A DNA stretch of 64,000 nucleotides from Watersipora subatra (lineage: Eukaryota; Bryozoa; Gymnolaemata; Cheilostomatida; Watersiporidae), in assembly GCF_963576615.1 (NCBI RefSeq), contig NC_088714.1:41138072-41202071 (forward strand). Reading direction: 5' to 3'. Both the position numbers and the translations under genes were made by a program. This document shows positions 12,263 through 23,649 of the stretch, in pieces. Below the pieces are notes generated by a model, which saw only the letters and a list, made by a program, of their open reading frames with translations, ran no database searches and was not told the DNA's origin. Numbering within the stretch: the first letter of the stretch is position 1; each line of letters opens with the position of its first letter.

Positions 12263-13140
12263 AAAGGTTGACTTGCAACAAAATTCACATTACAGTTATT
12301 TGGTATCAAAAGATTCACCATGTCTTACTCTGCTGTGTTGTATGTGCAAAATATGTGGAAATGTGATGACAAGCTCTTAAAAGCTCAAAAACGAAAAGCC
12401 GTCGTACATTGGAATCTGTTAATTTCTCTGACGTAGTCATTACATTTGGTTATTGTTTTGTCACCTTATGTTCTCACGTGAATTGAAAGGCCAATAAATG
12501 GCTCAATATAAAACTTCTCGTAGCACTAGTTTACGACAAGCACTTCTGGTTTTACCGAAAAGCCCATATCATGTATTGATATCTGCTACTTTACAGTTTT
12601 GTTTCGGCTTGGTCTAATCGTCTAGACGTAATCAGATCATGTGACCCATACTTTCTGATTAATTTCTGCAGCATTTTTCGATTATCACAGGTGACCAACA
12701 GGCTCGTCATGTTTATCAGACAATGATATGTACTCCTTCGAGCTAAGGTTGCAAATTTAAACGAATTTTTACGGTAGGTTATAGTATATCAGTGCTGAAA
12801 GTGACAGCATTACGATGACGATAAAATAGACGTGTAAGAACAATAGACATGGTTTTATTGAATGCGTGAAGTATATTTGTGAAAATATTTTGACGAATGA
12901 GGTTGCGTGAAAATGAAACAGAAGCCATCTTGTACAACTACTTCCCATTTGAGCCGTTTTGGAAAGAGATTCCAAACTACGACGGTCTTGTGTGGCTGCG
13001 ATTAACTGTTCGTTTTTAGCTTTTAAAAGCTTGTAAGCACATTTCCACATATTCTGCACCTACAACACAGCAAAGTAAGACATAGTGCATCTTTTGATAT
13101 CAAACAACTGTAATGTGAATTTTGTTGCAAGTCAACCTTT
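12263..13140. mobile_element. ~880-bp MITE family, copy A
   Basis: The inverted ends AAAGGTTGACTTGCAAC continue as ~40-bp terminal repeats (…AAAATTCACATTACAG…). No coding capacity was recognised. Full-length relatives are at 36188-37071 and 55095-55975. It lies in DMGDH intron 7. Confidence 0.85.
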
Positions 13141-13145
13141 AAATG

Positions 13146-13935
13146 CGAACAGTTAATTGCAACCATCACAAAAGCGCCGTAGGTTAGAATCCATTTATTT
13201 CCATTGCGTACTCAACTCGGCGTGGTTATTATTTTGGCACATGATGTTATCAGAGGAACTGAAAAGCCAATAAAAGGCTCGATATAAAACGTCTCGTAGC
13301 ACTAGTCTATGACAAACACTTAGGGTTTTACCAGAAAGCCCTTATCAACTAATAATAGATGCTCGCTACTTTACAGTTTCGTTTCAGCTTGGTCTAATCC
13401 TCTAGTCATAATCTGATTATGTGACCCATACTTCCTGCGGAATAGCACGAACAAATTCCGCAGCATTTGTTGATTATCACAAGTGACCAACATGCTCCTC
13501 ATGTTTATCAGATGATAGTATGCACTCCTTCGGACTAAAGTAAAAAATTAAACAAATTTTTAGGCTAGGCTTTGAGATATCAGTGCTCAAAGTGACAGCG
13601 TTACAATGATGATGAAATAGACACGCAAGAACAATAGACATTGTTTTATTGAATGCGTGAGGTATATTTGTGAAAATATTTCAACAAATGAGGTTGCATA
13701 AAAGTGTAAACAGAAGCACGTCGTGTTCAACTACGTCCCATTTGAGCTGTTTTGGAGAGGGATTCTAACCTACGACGCTTTCGTGATTGCTGCAATTAAC
13801 TGTTCGTTTATGAGCTTTTAAGAGCTTGTAATCACATTTCCACATATTTTGCACCTACAACCCAGCAGAGTAAAATATGGTGAACCTTTTTATACCAAAT
13901 AACTGTAATGTGAATTTTGTTGCAAGTCAACCTTT
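13146..13935. mobile_element. ~880-bp MITE family, copy B (left end missing)
   Basis: Similar to copy A throughout and directly abutting it, but lacking roughly the first 110 bp with the left terminal repeat. It may be a fused or tandem insertion. Confidence 0.8.
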
Positions 13936-14862
13936 ATCGATTTCTAAATCCCATATTAGCGCATACCGCTACAACAAGAAGCCTGCAACATGACCCCAAT
14001 ATGCGTGATAGCTAAATTTACAAGAATAAAATGGCAAGCAGGGGCTTCAGCTTGTCCCTTAAGGTCAGGCATGAATCTGACTATGCTCTAAGGTACCCAA
14101 CTGCCAAGTTATCAGCATGATGGCTTTCACACCATGTATTTCACACCATGTATTATATTATCTCAATGTGCTTTCAGAAGTTCACACTATACTGCATACA
14201 CAATGTAAATACCAATCTATAGAATAGTAGACCTGCTTGGTGGATCCATGACTGTACAACAACTGAAGCAACTTTTCGAAGTTAATGAGGACCAGGTGTC
14301 CCCTATGATACATGAAAATCCTCAAAATGGAAACTAATTTTTGGAAGTATACGTATGAACCAAGTTTTAACACCAGAACACTTAAACCGCTTTCTAAACA
14401 TATTTTATTCATTTACTATAAAATAGGTAAATAAATTGAAAATATCTTGATTAATTCTTTGTTTACATTTCAACTTGAGTCTCAGTATTGTAAGCCGGAC
14501 AACGCACTTACATAGTACAAGCGTAGTTTGGACTTCATCTGGTCTGAATATTTGTACTTGTGATTAACTGGATTCGTTGTGAAAAGGAAGTCATATGTTT
14601 GTAAATGTATTTTATGTATGTATATTTATACATTTTAATTTTTTTTTCATTTTTCAATTTTTTTTAATTTTCAATTGTTTAACGAACAATTTTTAACCGC
14701 CAAGTACTGAAACCATGAAAGGTGAACCACAAAGTAGCAAGGGATTACAGTACTGTATATTACACCGACAGACAACAAGGAACCAGCGCCATTTATAACA
14801 TGTAAACCACAGGCAGGCCAATGTATCTGGGTGTCAGCTATGCAATAGACAACATAACATAC

Positions 14863-14970
14863 CTTCTGGTGGTCCATTGTCGTACCAGTCATCACAGAGC
14901 TGCATTTTTTCTGGAGGTTCATATGGTCCATAGAGAAGACCATCCCGCTCTTGACGCAGATAATAAGAGC
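14863..14970 (-). CDS. DMGDH: DMGDH exon 7: [18 protein letters not shown] block
   Basis: Residues 296-331 plus one base: 108 bp, phase 1 at both ends. [18 protein letters not shown] is nearly identical to vertebrate DMGDH and is the best single piece of evidence for naming the gene. The acceptor is TCTTCTGCAG and the donor GTATGT. Antisense open frames over this exon are shadows. Confidence 0.96.
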
Positions 14971-15092
14971 CTGCAGAAGAATAGCCGCTGCACTTATGAA
15001 CAGGACAGATTTGATGCCTTTGATCTGAGCAATTCTGGCAGCGAACAGAGTTGAAGATGAATTCACACAAAATTAGTTCATTTTAACCGTAA

Positions 15093-15465
15093 GATATCAG
15101 TGTTTTTCTAGCATTTGCGATTGTTCTCCAAGTTTAAGGTGGTCTGACTGCCAGGATGTTTCAACATTAAAATTGACAAAACTTGATCGAGGTCAAAACG
15201 CGCTGATCCAGCGAAGTTGTGATTATGATGCCTACAGTTGCACAGAGACTGGCAGAACAGAGATGGGTAATGGGGCAACTTGAATGCAATAGCAGATATT
15301 AACTAGTGACATCATTTTGCAAGTATTTTTCTTCTGAACGTTTTAACGGTGATCAAGTTCTATCAATTTTAATTTTGAAACATCCCAGTAGTCAGATCAC
15401 CTCAAACATCAAAAACAATTGCACATGATGTGATAAAAAATACCAATAATTTTCGAAAAAATCTA
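15093..15465. mobile_element. GGTCTGACTGCC foldback MITE, copy 1
   Basis: About 90-bp inverted arms (GTGGTCTGACTGCCAGGATG near 15140 and the near-complement near 15390) around a non-coding centre. It has relatives at about 57930-58300 and, in part, 597-780 and 26545-26650. Confidence 0.65.
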
Positions 15466-15970
15466 CTAAAAATTTGTGTAAGTTGATCTTTAAAACTGTT
15501 TAAAACTACCTCACAGTTTGGCAGCACTTCATACAGATCATGTGAGACAACCCGCACGCTGACTCCATAGCCTGCATCAGGCAATCGTCGGAACATTATA
15601 TTAGTTTCCTTGCTTTAAGCTTATTATGCTGGACTCGTACAAATGACTGTTTTTGTGATCATAAAGTATTGATGAAGCAAAGAGTAGGGTAAGGAGCCCT
15701 GAACAGAAAGTTTATCTATACAAGTGATTGCAAGATGAGTTTTCTAAAATGAGTGCATAGGATCTAAGGCTAATGAAGATTATTTTTAAATATATTAAAA
15801 TTTACAACTATTTTTTTACAAATTACATTTTTTTTAAATTTACAAATTTTTGAAAATTGTTGAATATTACATTCACACAGTTATTAGATGTGACAGGGTG
15901 TGGATCCACAATAGCAAAGGAACACCATAGAAATGCACATCTATTGCGAATAACGTGCAAGGAAACTAGC

Positions 15971-16150
15971 TGACTAGACACTCTTGTGTCAGGTCTGTAT
16001 TGACTAGACACTCTTGTGTCAGGTCTGTATTGACTAGACACTCTTGTGTCAGGTCTGTATTGACTAGACACTCTTGTGTCAGGTCTGTATTGACTAGACA
16101 CTCTTGTGTCAGGTCTGTATTGACTAGACACTCTTGTGTCAAGTCTGTAT
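15971..16150. repeat. 30-bp minisatellite, 6 near-perfect copies
   Basis: The unit starts TGACTAGACACTCTTGTGTC. Copies are almost identical with no spacers. Each unit contains the imperfect palindrome GACACTCTTGTGTC. Confidence 0.95.
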
Positions 16151-16179
16151 GGAGAAGAAATACTCAACGTTTCTACAGC

Positions 16180-16332
16180 CATATTGCTCAGCAATAAGGC
16201 TGTAAAAACTTGCAACCTTATTGCTGAGTTGCAATAAGGTTGCAACTCATATATTTATGCCAGGAATATATAAGTTGCAACTTCTGGTATAAAAAACTAT
16301 ACTTATAGTTGTTTATACCAGAAGTTGCAGCA
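16180..16332. repeat. Interlocking inverted repeats (TTGCAACC/GGTTGCAA; CCAGAAGTTGCA)
   Basis: CTTGCAACCTTATTGC (16208) pairs with GCAATAAGGTTGCAA (16231). TTGCAACTTCTGGTATAAA (16274) pairs with TTTATACCAGAAGTTGCA (16312). It lies about 110 bp downstream of DMGDH exon 6. Confidence 0.8.
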
Positions 16333-16439
16333 TTTCTACAATCTTATTACACAGCTTTGTATACAATTCAGTACACTTTGTACACTATCTAGGAGACTTC
16401 CACGAGTGGTTAGGAAAACACTAGCTCTCAGCAACTTAC

Positions 16440-16580
16440 CATCTAAATCTCTTACAACTGGCACTTCCTTATCCAAGGCCTGTACTTCAGGCAGACTCGT
16501 TGTAATGACAAACTGGTGGTGAGCAGGAATTATGGGCAATGTGAGTCCAGCTAGTTTTCCGAGCTCCCTTGCCCAAAGAC
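16440..16580 (-). CDS. DMGDH: DMGDH exon 6
   Basis: Residues 249-296: phase 1 in, phase 1 out, 141 bp. It reads GLWAREL, then LPIIPAHHQFVIT, then ALDKEVPVVRDLD. The P-x-HHQ-x-V strand and the VPV-RDL block match the substrate-domain strands of DMGDH. The acceptor is TATTGCAG and the donor GTAAGT. A hairpin-forming block (about 16180-16330) and a six-copy 30-bp repeat lie just downstream in intron 6. Confidence 0.93.
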
Positions 16581-17001
16581 CTGCAATACAAAGAATCTTT
16601 CAGAGCAACTCAATTTTCAGTGCTAAACACCATTCAGAGGTGAGATCCAATACTCTGCCCGAGTGATTTAACCAAATTAATAGTTCTTTATCAGAATGAA
16701 AAGGAAGGGGTTCTAATATAGCCAAAGCTGACTTCCTCATTTCTAATAGGTATTTGAAAAACGACAAAACGATAAAATAAGCATAAAATTATGGGCTATA
16801 CACTGACTAAAATATGGACGGGTATGAATGGATGCATGAATCTAGACGGATGAATCTAGAATATTTACTAGATTTTACACGCATCTAGCTGTAAAACACA
16901 TTGCAGATTTCCATTGTTCTCCCCAACATTATTGACATATATATGTGTATGCATACTCTGATCAGGGCAACAACTTCAGTAGACTGCATATTTGGAGTTA
17001 T

Positions 17002-17590
17002 TGTAATAGTTGGGTGCGATGTGTAGTTGTTAGACTACCAACTATCTTCGTATCGAATAAGATATGTGCTTGTGGGTTATTATCAAACTTTATTATATAT
17101 TGCTCTCACAGCTCGCTTACTAATTTACGCACGCTAATGATTCTCATACACAGCCTTATATACTATTCACAATAACAATAGAGTCCCAGAACCGAATGGT
17201 TACGATATCAATTAATTAGAAAACCTTTGTTCATACAGGAAGCAAGATACAAAGACACTTGAACGGATTGGAAGGATGACCATGCCAGACTATAATTAAC
17301 ATATTAATATAACAGATTCGATCGTAAAGATTATGGAGAGGAAATCCTTTGTTGACTTCTGGCGATTATTTCATAAACATTGCGTTACCTGTTGGTCATT
17401 GTCTTCATTGCAACATTTTGGTGGTGACAGTCTAATGAGATGTTTCTAACATATCCATTGTGTGGTAATAACTAACAGGATTTTCGAAATGAGTCTAATG
17501 AGTCAAATATGTAGTTTATGTGAACGATATGAATGTCGTAAGATAGAGAAAATAAAGTGCTATTAAATTGTATTTGACCTCTATCTTACA
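17002..17590 (-). repeat. 3' LTR of the Gag-Env element
   Basis: A 589-bp repeat ending TCTTACA on plus. It appears identical to the copy at 22047-22635, which indicates recent insertion. The polypurine tract abuts it at 17591-17597 (CCTCCCC on plus). Confidence 0.95.
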
Positions 17591-18770
17591 CCTCCCCGAT
17601 TAAGAAGGTTTCCAGGTAAAATCGTGTGATTGCTTGAAGTGATGTTAATTCTGTAAGGAAACGAGATGTCTGGCGGTGGTGAATTTGATCTTTGGTCATC
17701 TTGGATGAAGTAATGTTCTGCCATGTTTTGTATCGATAATTCGTGCCTTTGTGTCTTGCTTCGCACAATGTCTAAACTCGCGCATAATTTCATTTATTGT
17801 ACTGTGTAGCAATTCGTTTCTGGGACTTGTTGAACAGCATTAGGTTGATAATTGAGAGGCTTCATTATCTGAAATTAAAATAATAATGCTTGGTAATCTG
17901 ATATAACTAACAAGGAAATAATACATAAAATAAAAGACAAAAAGTATAAAATGAAAACTAAAAAACAGAGACCCTAACTACTGATCAGGTCTCAAACTAA
18001 TTACAGAAAGCAAAAAGAAAAACTACAGAAGTTAAAACCTAAACTAGTTCTTTTTTTTTTTTGTTTTGTTTTAGCTTTCCTGCCATATACCTTTCCCCAT
18101 AAAAAAAAATTGGGAAAACCCTGCGTCTAATACAAGCCCAATTTACTATTATACAAATTTGCAAAGGTTGTTGGGATCACTGAATTACGATTGCGCTCGT
18201 GTAAGAAAGAGGCACAATCCTTTTTTTTTTTATAGTATTAATGAAGGATAACTTAACTAATAGAATGTTTGGTTGGTTGGCTTCTTGATCAGTGGATCTG
18301 TTGTGTGATGCAGGCAGAAGGCATTCGTGGCATTGTGTGGCACGGCATTCAGCATATTGAGCATCCGTCGCCATGGGGACGTTAAAATAGGTATTTCAGC
18401 TCATATAAGACAACTCCTGATGAACTACAAGAAAACTGAGAACGCCGAGACCTGGCTGTCTTTGCATCTATATGCCCCTCACAACTCACAACTAGCTAAA
18501 TGAGTTTAATTGAATTTTTCTAACAGTTATTGATTTATTTATTCATTTACTTTTCTTTTTGTAATATGCCAAAATTTAAAAATAAAATGATGAGTTCGCA
18601 ATATATATTTTGGTGCCTTCCCAAAGTCGTCTTTTAGCAGAAATAATTCACAGGTTAAACTGTCGCGCTTATATCCACAACATCTACAATGGCCTGTGTC
18701 ATAGCCTTCTGTTTGTGCTTACCAATAATTTTTAAGATTGACTGTTCTAATAGAAATCTAACTGCTATGG

Positions 18771-21700
18771 TTAATTTTGATTTATTAAACGTTTATTTGC
18801 TAAAGTTCCTGCTTGTTTTAAAGGATCAGAACTGAAACCTGATGTCACTCCTAAATGCTCAAGGATCTTGGTCTGGTGGCTTAAAGTTCCAGTCATGTCA
18901 TTCAATGAAAATTTATCACGAAACTCGTTCCATCCGTAAAGCAAAAGTTCATGAATTACTGTGTCATTTGTCAGTATGCTAGCTGAGTAGTTCAAATAAA
19001 TCAAATTGATGTCATGCAAACCAGTAATTAGAGTCATGTTACCACTGGAATGATGATAATAGTAAAACTTGCCATTCAATGACACTGGGACTTCTTGGTT
19101 CACTGAGCATTCATCTACACTAGGCATATGCGTAATGATATTAGTGTGTGTGTCTAACCAAACGGATTCATAGTTGCCAGCTATCATTGCCTTCAAAGGA
19201 ATGCGCGTTGAACAAGTTTCACTTGTAGCTATACTATATTGCCGTATTTCTTCACAAGGGTAGACAGATATTATGTTATGCGTCAATTTAGCATAAAGGT
19301 ATGTGTGATTTAGTAAATGTCGGGCTGCTAAGGTGGGCTGGCGTTCAAGCGCTGTAACTACTAATTGAACTAATGATTGCATTGCCTGACAATTGATTTT
19401 AACTGAGCTTTGAAAAAGATGATTGTAATTTGTTTGGATACGCAGTTCTAAAGCTTGCAATTTAGCATTTACTTCTGAATCAGTGACCCTGCCATCTAAC
19501 TCTCGCTTTTCTCTACTTGTAGAAACATTTGCGCGGCTACATGCCATACCCTGATCTGAAAGCTCTACTGTCCCACCACATATTGTATCTTGCCGTACTA
19601 CCCTACACTTTGTAAAAGTTAGTACAAGCTCCCCACTATCACTTAACCAAGTGCTATCTTGCACTTTACCGGGAAAGGTGCGATGAGGGAGATACTGACA
19701 CTCCTCTCGCCCTTCCGGCTGCCACAGGATCGCTGAACCATCACGCAATGCGCAGAAACCTGACAAGTATTCGCAATGACTAACTACGCCTACAGGACTT
19801 TCTATCTGCTCCGATTTTCCGTGTCTTTTAAATATGGTCGTCTCGTACATGTATGAATTCGTCACTTCAAATTGATAGTCAGTGCAGCACTTGAAGCCAG
19901 TATGGTAAGTCGGTTCAACTAAATTGTCAGTCTGATAAATAGTCCCCACTTTCACTAGGTCACCATGAGGACTCGTGTTCCATGTCACCATACTATAGCA
20001 TGAGTCTTTAGTCACTGTCTGGTCAATGTAATCGTCTGTCCGTTTTTTGTTTTCACCAAAGAAGCCAGCTTGTGTAGTAGTCAGTGTTCTCACTATTTTG
20101 CAATGGTATGCAGTGCTGCGATATTGAATAAAATTTGGCTTGAAAATCGTCAATAGTAAAGGAATTGGTTCATGCGCAGTCTCAGTGTCAGGTAAAATGC
20201 AAGGTGGCAAGTCTGGGATTTTAAATTGTGCCATAGCATGAACTGTCTTACAAAGCATCGGTGCTTGCGCTCTAGCCGTAGAGCAGAGTACAAGCAATAT
20301 CAGCAAAACAGGCCAAATGGTAATGTTTAATTTCTTTGTCAGTCTGCTATAGTTATTTTCCATCAACGGTAAATCATGGCGTGCTACAAGTGTGCAGTCA
20401 TCCGTACAGTCCAAGTCAGTTGTCATACCAATAAAGTCCTGCTCGCTAATGAGCTCATTGTCACAAGCTTTTGTAGTACACCCTATAGAAAATCCTTCTG
20501 GCTTAGCCATCTCAAGCTCTACTGCGGCTACAGCTTCCCTATCAGCCTCAACTGCATAATTAATCACAACATTTTCCTCTTTGGAATGCATAGCTGCGCT
20601 AGGAACTGCAGCTGCTTCCCTAGCTACAGTTGCCTGCTCCTCTTCATTTACAAAAACAAAGTCAACAAAGTCTATGCCTGCCAAACTAGGTTCAGTATCT
20701 ACTGCTTCACTAGCAATGATATCAAAAGGCATACTATTTTCAATTACATTGCTATCTCCTTCCCTCATATTTGACGCAGGTGGGGGTAGCTGCGCAGAAA
20801 TAGCATTTGATGCTACAGGGCGGTTACTGGCCATCCTATTTCCCCAGGCCGGATTAGCAACGGGTGCTGATGCCAAAAATTGTTTAAACCATTGAGGCAT
20901 TTCCTCCTCAAATGTTTGTCTGGGCATATAATTATCTCTCCTATAATTGTTTCTTTGGAACCTACTCTCATTTTGCACTGGCCGGTAATTCTGGTTCAAA
21001 TCCCTTCTATTGGTGCTATACTCATCACGATTTGGTCGGCTCTCACGACCACTACCAAATCCACCCCTGTTTGAGCTATTGTATCCACCCCTAAAACTCT
21101 CAAATTGTCTTTTATTGCACTGGCCTATTAAATGCAAATTGCTACCACACCTAAAGCATTTCTTCTCTCTAACCTCAAAACGTTTATTTTGTGGTGGGTT
21201 TTTACCTCCCACGCAACTAGCTGCTACTACTTTAGCAGGCACCACTGCTTGCTCTGCTTGCAAGCCTGTTTCTACGCTAACAGCTGCTTTCAATAATTCG
21301 GCAAGCGTTTTTCCTTGCAAAGCCATTATGCTTTCCCTAATCTTGGGTTTGAATCCCATTCTAAAGTGCAAAAGGATGAAAGGGTTTTCTTCCCCACTAC
21401 TGCTATTTGCCACAATCATCCTAAATCGCTCATAATATTCTTTTACTGACTCCCCCTGTTTTTGCCTAATAGAGGAGATTTCCATGGCAATTTGCTCCTC
21501 TCCCTTCACTGCTGTTAATTTTTCGCGTAACAAGCGCCTGACTGAATAAAATGACGCCTCATTTCCAAGCGTCTCCCTAGCTTCTCTTAAATATGCTGCT
21601 GCTAGCCCCTTTAGGTACAAACCTAACACTAGCACCCATGAAGTCTCTGGCACTTCATTTAGCAAACAGCATGTCTGAAATTTTGATATGAAAGATTCAA

Positions 21701-21998
21701 AATCTTCTCCTGATTTACCTTCAAAGGAAAGGCCAAATCGTACCCAATCCTTTTGTGAGCCTCTACTACTCTGCACAAAATTGTCCCTACCAGGCATTAT
21801 GTCACCACTTACCCTTTCGTCGTCGCGATCCCTCCTGTTCGCTCTGCTGTCATTATGCTCCATCATCCGCTCCATCATCATCTCCAGGCGAGCCATTCTT
21901 TGGTTTGTTGCCTGGACTACCTCCGACATCTCTATATATCCTGCATCCACATCTGGCTCTACTCCTGCTCCGTTAACACTTGATCGGTTGCTCGACAT
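18771..21998 (-). CDS. Gag fused in frame to an envelope-like glycoprotein (1075 aa)
   Basis: Residues 1 to about 545 are Gag-like: a coiled-coil Met/Arg/Glu segment (about 28-50), a retrotransposon capsid-type region (EYYERFRMI near residue 190), and one CCHC zinc knuckle with spacing C-x2-C-x4-H-x4-C at about 281-294. After a Pro/Asn-rich and acidic tail, Met546 begins a second module. It has a signal-peptide-like hydrophobic stretch (about 556-571) ending TARAQ, many cysteines, about five N-x-S/T sequons after the signal, and a furin-type REKR near residue 830. The module's pattern suggests a viral class III-type surface glycoprotein such as those of chuvirus-like elements, but this is inference. 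No protease, reverse transcriptase or integrase lies between the modules, and no C-terminal membrane anchor is visible. Confidence 0.85.
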   Translation of the reverse strand: MSSNRSSVNGAGVEPDVDAGYIEMSEVVQATNQRMARLEMMMERMMEHNDSRANRRDRDDERVSGDIMPGRDNFVQSSRGSQKDWVRFGLSFEGKSGEDFESFISKFQTCCLLNEVPETSWVLVLGLYLKGLAAAYLREARETLGNEASFYSVRRLLREKLTAVKGEEQIAMEISSIRQKQGESVKEYYERFRMIVANSSSGEENPFILLHFRMGFKPKIRESIMALQGKTLAELLKAAVSVETGLQAEQAVVPAKVVAASCVGGKNPPQNKRFEVREKKCFRCGSNLHLIGQCNKRQFESFRGGYNSSNRGGFGSGRESRPNRDEYSTNRRDLNQNYRPVQNESRFQRNNYRRDNYMPRQTFEEEMPQWFKQFLASAPVANPAWGNRMASNRPVASNAISAQLPPPASNMREGDSNVIENSMPFDIIASEAVDTEPSLAGIDFVDFVFVNEEEQATVAREAAAVPSAAMHSKEENVVINYAVEADREAVAAVELEMAKPEGFSIGCTTKACDNELISEQDFIGMTTDLDCTDDCTLVARHDLPLMENNYSRLTKKLNITIWPVLLILLVLCSTARAQAPMLCKTVHAMAQFKIPDLPPCILPDTETAHEPIPLLLTIFKPNFIQYRSTAYHCKIVRTLTTTQAGFFGENKKRTDDYIDQTVTKDSCYSMVTWNTSPHGDLVKVGTIYQTDNLVEPTYHTGFKCCTDYQFEVTNSYMYETTIFKRHGKSEQIESPVGVVSHCEYLSGFCALRDGSAILWQPEGREECQYLPHRTFPGKVQDSTWLSDSGELVLTFTKCRVVRQDTICGGTVELSDQGMACSRANVSTSREKRELDGRVTDSEVNAKLQALELRIQTNYNHLFQSSVKINCQAMQSLVQLVVTALERQPTLAARHLLNHTYLYAKLTHNIISVYPCEEIRQYSIATSETCSTRIPLKAMIAGNYESVWLDTHTNIITHMPSVDECSVNQEVPVSLNGKFYYYHHSSGNMTLITGLHDINLIYLNYSASILTNDTVIHELLLYGWNEFRDKFSLNDMTGTLSHQTKILEHLGVTSGFSSDPLKQAGTLANKRLINQN

Positions 21999-22046
21999 AG
22001 TTTAATGTTTGTATTTTATTCCTTCGTTTTTTTCTTCTGACACCAG

Positions 22047-22635
22047 TGTAATAGTTGGGTGCGATGTGTAGTTGTTAGACTACCAACTATCTTCGTATCG
22101 AATAAGATATGTGCTTGTGGGTTATTATCAAACTTTATTATATATTGCTCTCACAGCTCGCTTACTAATTTACGCACGCTAATGATTCTCATACACAGCC
22201 TTATATACTATTCACAATAACAATAGAGTCCCAGAACCGAATGGTTACGATATCAATTAATTAGAAAACCTTTGTTCATACAGGAAGCAAGATACAAAGA
22301 CACTTGAACGGATTGGAAGGATGACCATGCCAGACTATAATTAACATATTAATATAACAGATTCGATCGTAAAGATTATGGAGAGGAAATCCTTTGTTGA
22401 CTTCTGGCGATTATTTCATAAACATTGCGTTACCTGTTGGTCATTGTCTTCATTGCAACATTTTGGTGGTGACAGTCTAATGAGATGTTTCTAACATATC
22501 CATTGTGTGGTAATAACTAACAGGATTTTCGAAATGAGTCTAATGAGTCAAATATGTAGTTTATGTGAACGATATGAATGTCGTAAGATAGAGAAAATAA
22601 AGTGCTATTAAATTGTATTTGACCTCTATCTTACA
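22047..22635 (-). repeat. 5' LTR of the Gag-Env element
   Basis: A 589-bp repeat that would carry the promoter for transcription on minus. The PBS lies at about 22034-22045, just inside the element. The start codon of the ORF (21998) is 49 bases past the LTR. Confidence 0.95.
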
Positions 22636-22732
22636 TTATTTTACAGTATGAAAGAAAACTCTCAATAAACCGTATGCTGTTATTTGGAGTTGTTTTACAG
22701 TATGAAAGACAACTCTCAATAAACCTTATGCT
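22636..22732. repeat. ~54-bp tandem duplication interrupted by the LTR element
   Basis: TTTTACAGTATGAAAGA-AACTCTCAATAAACC occurs twice. The sequence left of the LTR element (ATTTGGAGTTAT) matches the stretch before the second copy. Confidence 0.85.
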
Positions 22733-23444
22733 GTATGTGAATCTGTTCCCATAGGCGAGTAATGCAGCTAGTATACATACAAAATCTAGCAATGGAAAAT
22801 CCAAATCGCAGAAGATTTGATCTCAGTACCTCCCATTCACAAGGCAACAGGCTAACCCATTACGATACAAGGGATACAACGGTTTTATGAGGCGATGAGT
22901 CATTTTCCTGGTTAAAATACGCATAACGACTTTGGGTTACGCGCAACGTCACTAAAGCTTGCTCCTTCTTCAGTTCTTATTAGTACGTTTAGCCGTACGG
23001 ATAGTAGCTAACTCAATTTAGCCAATGGCAACCGCATTACCTGCCACTTTTTATATGCTGTTTCCAATACCCGTGCAACACCGGGCATTCATTTTGTCTT
23101 GACTATAATGAGAGCAGCATCCATCCATCTGTCTTAAGTTATGCTAAGAGCGTTGGGAACTCATATTATCATAATTGAACTCATATACTCCAGTCTACTG
23201 ACCGGCGCACTAACCCTTACATTACACCTCTCAGCCATCTTGCCAATTCACGATATAATTATGCACATACTGATTATTCATTACGATCTCTCACAGTACA
23301 CGGCACTGCCAAGCATACCAGTATCAATGATACAGATCATATTTAGCTCTCAATGTTAAAACCTGCTCTATAACAATAGCGAGCTCTGAATGGAAGACAA
23401 ATAGACAAAGGTAACTGTTACGGCCTCAAAACTAATAAACTCAC

Positions 23445-23649
23445 CTCCAGCATTGACAAAGTGATCTGTCATGATTCTGCCATGATTCGTCTCCACCTCC
23501 CACCTACCATCCTCCTTCAAGTTGGTCGCAGTCACTTCACAGTGTTGTAAAATACGGGCACCCTTAGCCTTAGCTCCAGCAGCGTACGCCATAGTCAAAG
23601 AATAAGGGTCTACATGTCCATCATCTGGGTTCCAGAGGCCACCGAGTAT
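23445..23649 (-). CDS. DMGDH: DMGDH exon 5: DGHVDPYSLT block
   Basis: Residues 181-248 plus one base (phase 1). It opens ILGGLWNPDDGHVDPYSLT, the strongest signature of this oxidoreductase family, and continues through an alanine-rich helix. It ends DHFVNAG, the start of the second FAD-contacting loop, which exon 6 completes as GLWAREL. The acceptor is CATTTTTAG and the donor GTGAGT. The following intron (about 6.9 kb) contains the young LTR element at 17002-22635, in the same orientation as the gene. Confidence 0.95.

Larger units (their letters stand above)
17002..22635 (-). mobile_element. Young LTR element encoding Gag joined to an envelope-like protein, no pol
   Basis: Two direct 589-bp repeats (17002-17590 and 22047-22635) appear identical by reading and have TG...CA ends. 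The flanking duplication is TTAT (16998-17001 and 22636-22639). On the minus strand a primer-binding-type TGGTGTCAGAAG follows the 5' LTR after one base, and GGGGAGG (polypurine tract) directly precedes the 3' LTR. The only long ORF is at 18771-21998. About 1.2 kb between that ORF and the 3' LTR shows no coding pattern. The element lies in DMGDH intron 5 in the gene's orientation. Confidence 0.95.

Noticed and set aside
14821..15066. Other frames over 14671-15070
   Set aside because: Shadows of DMGDH exon 7 without homology.
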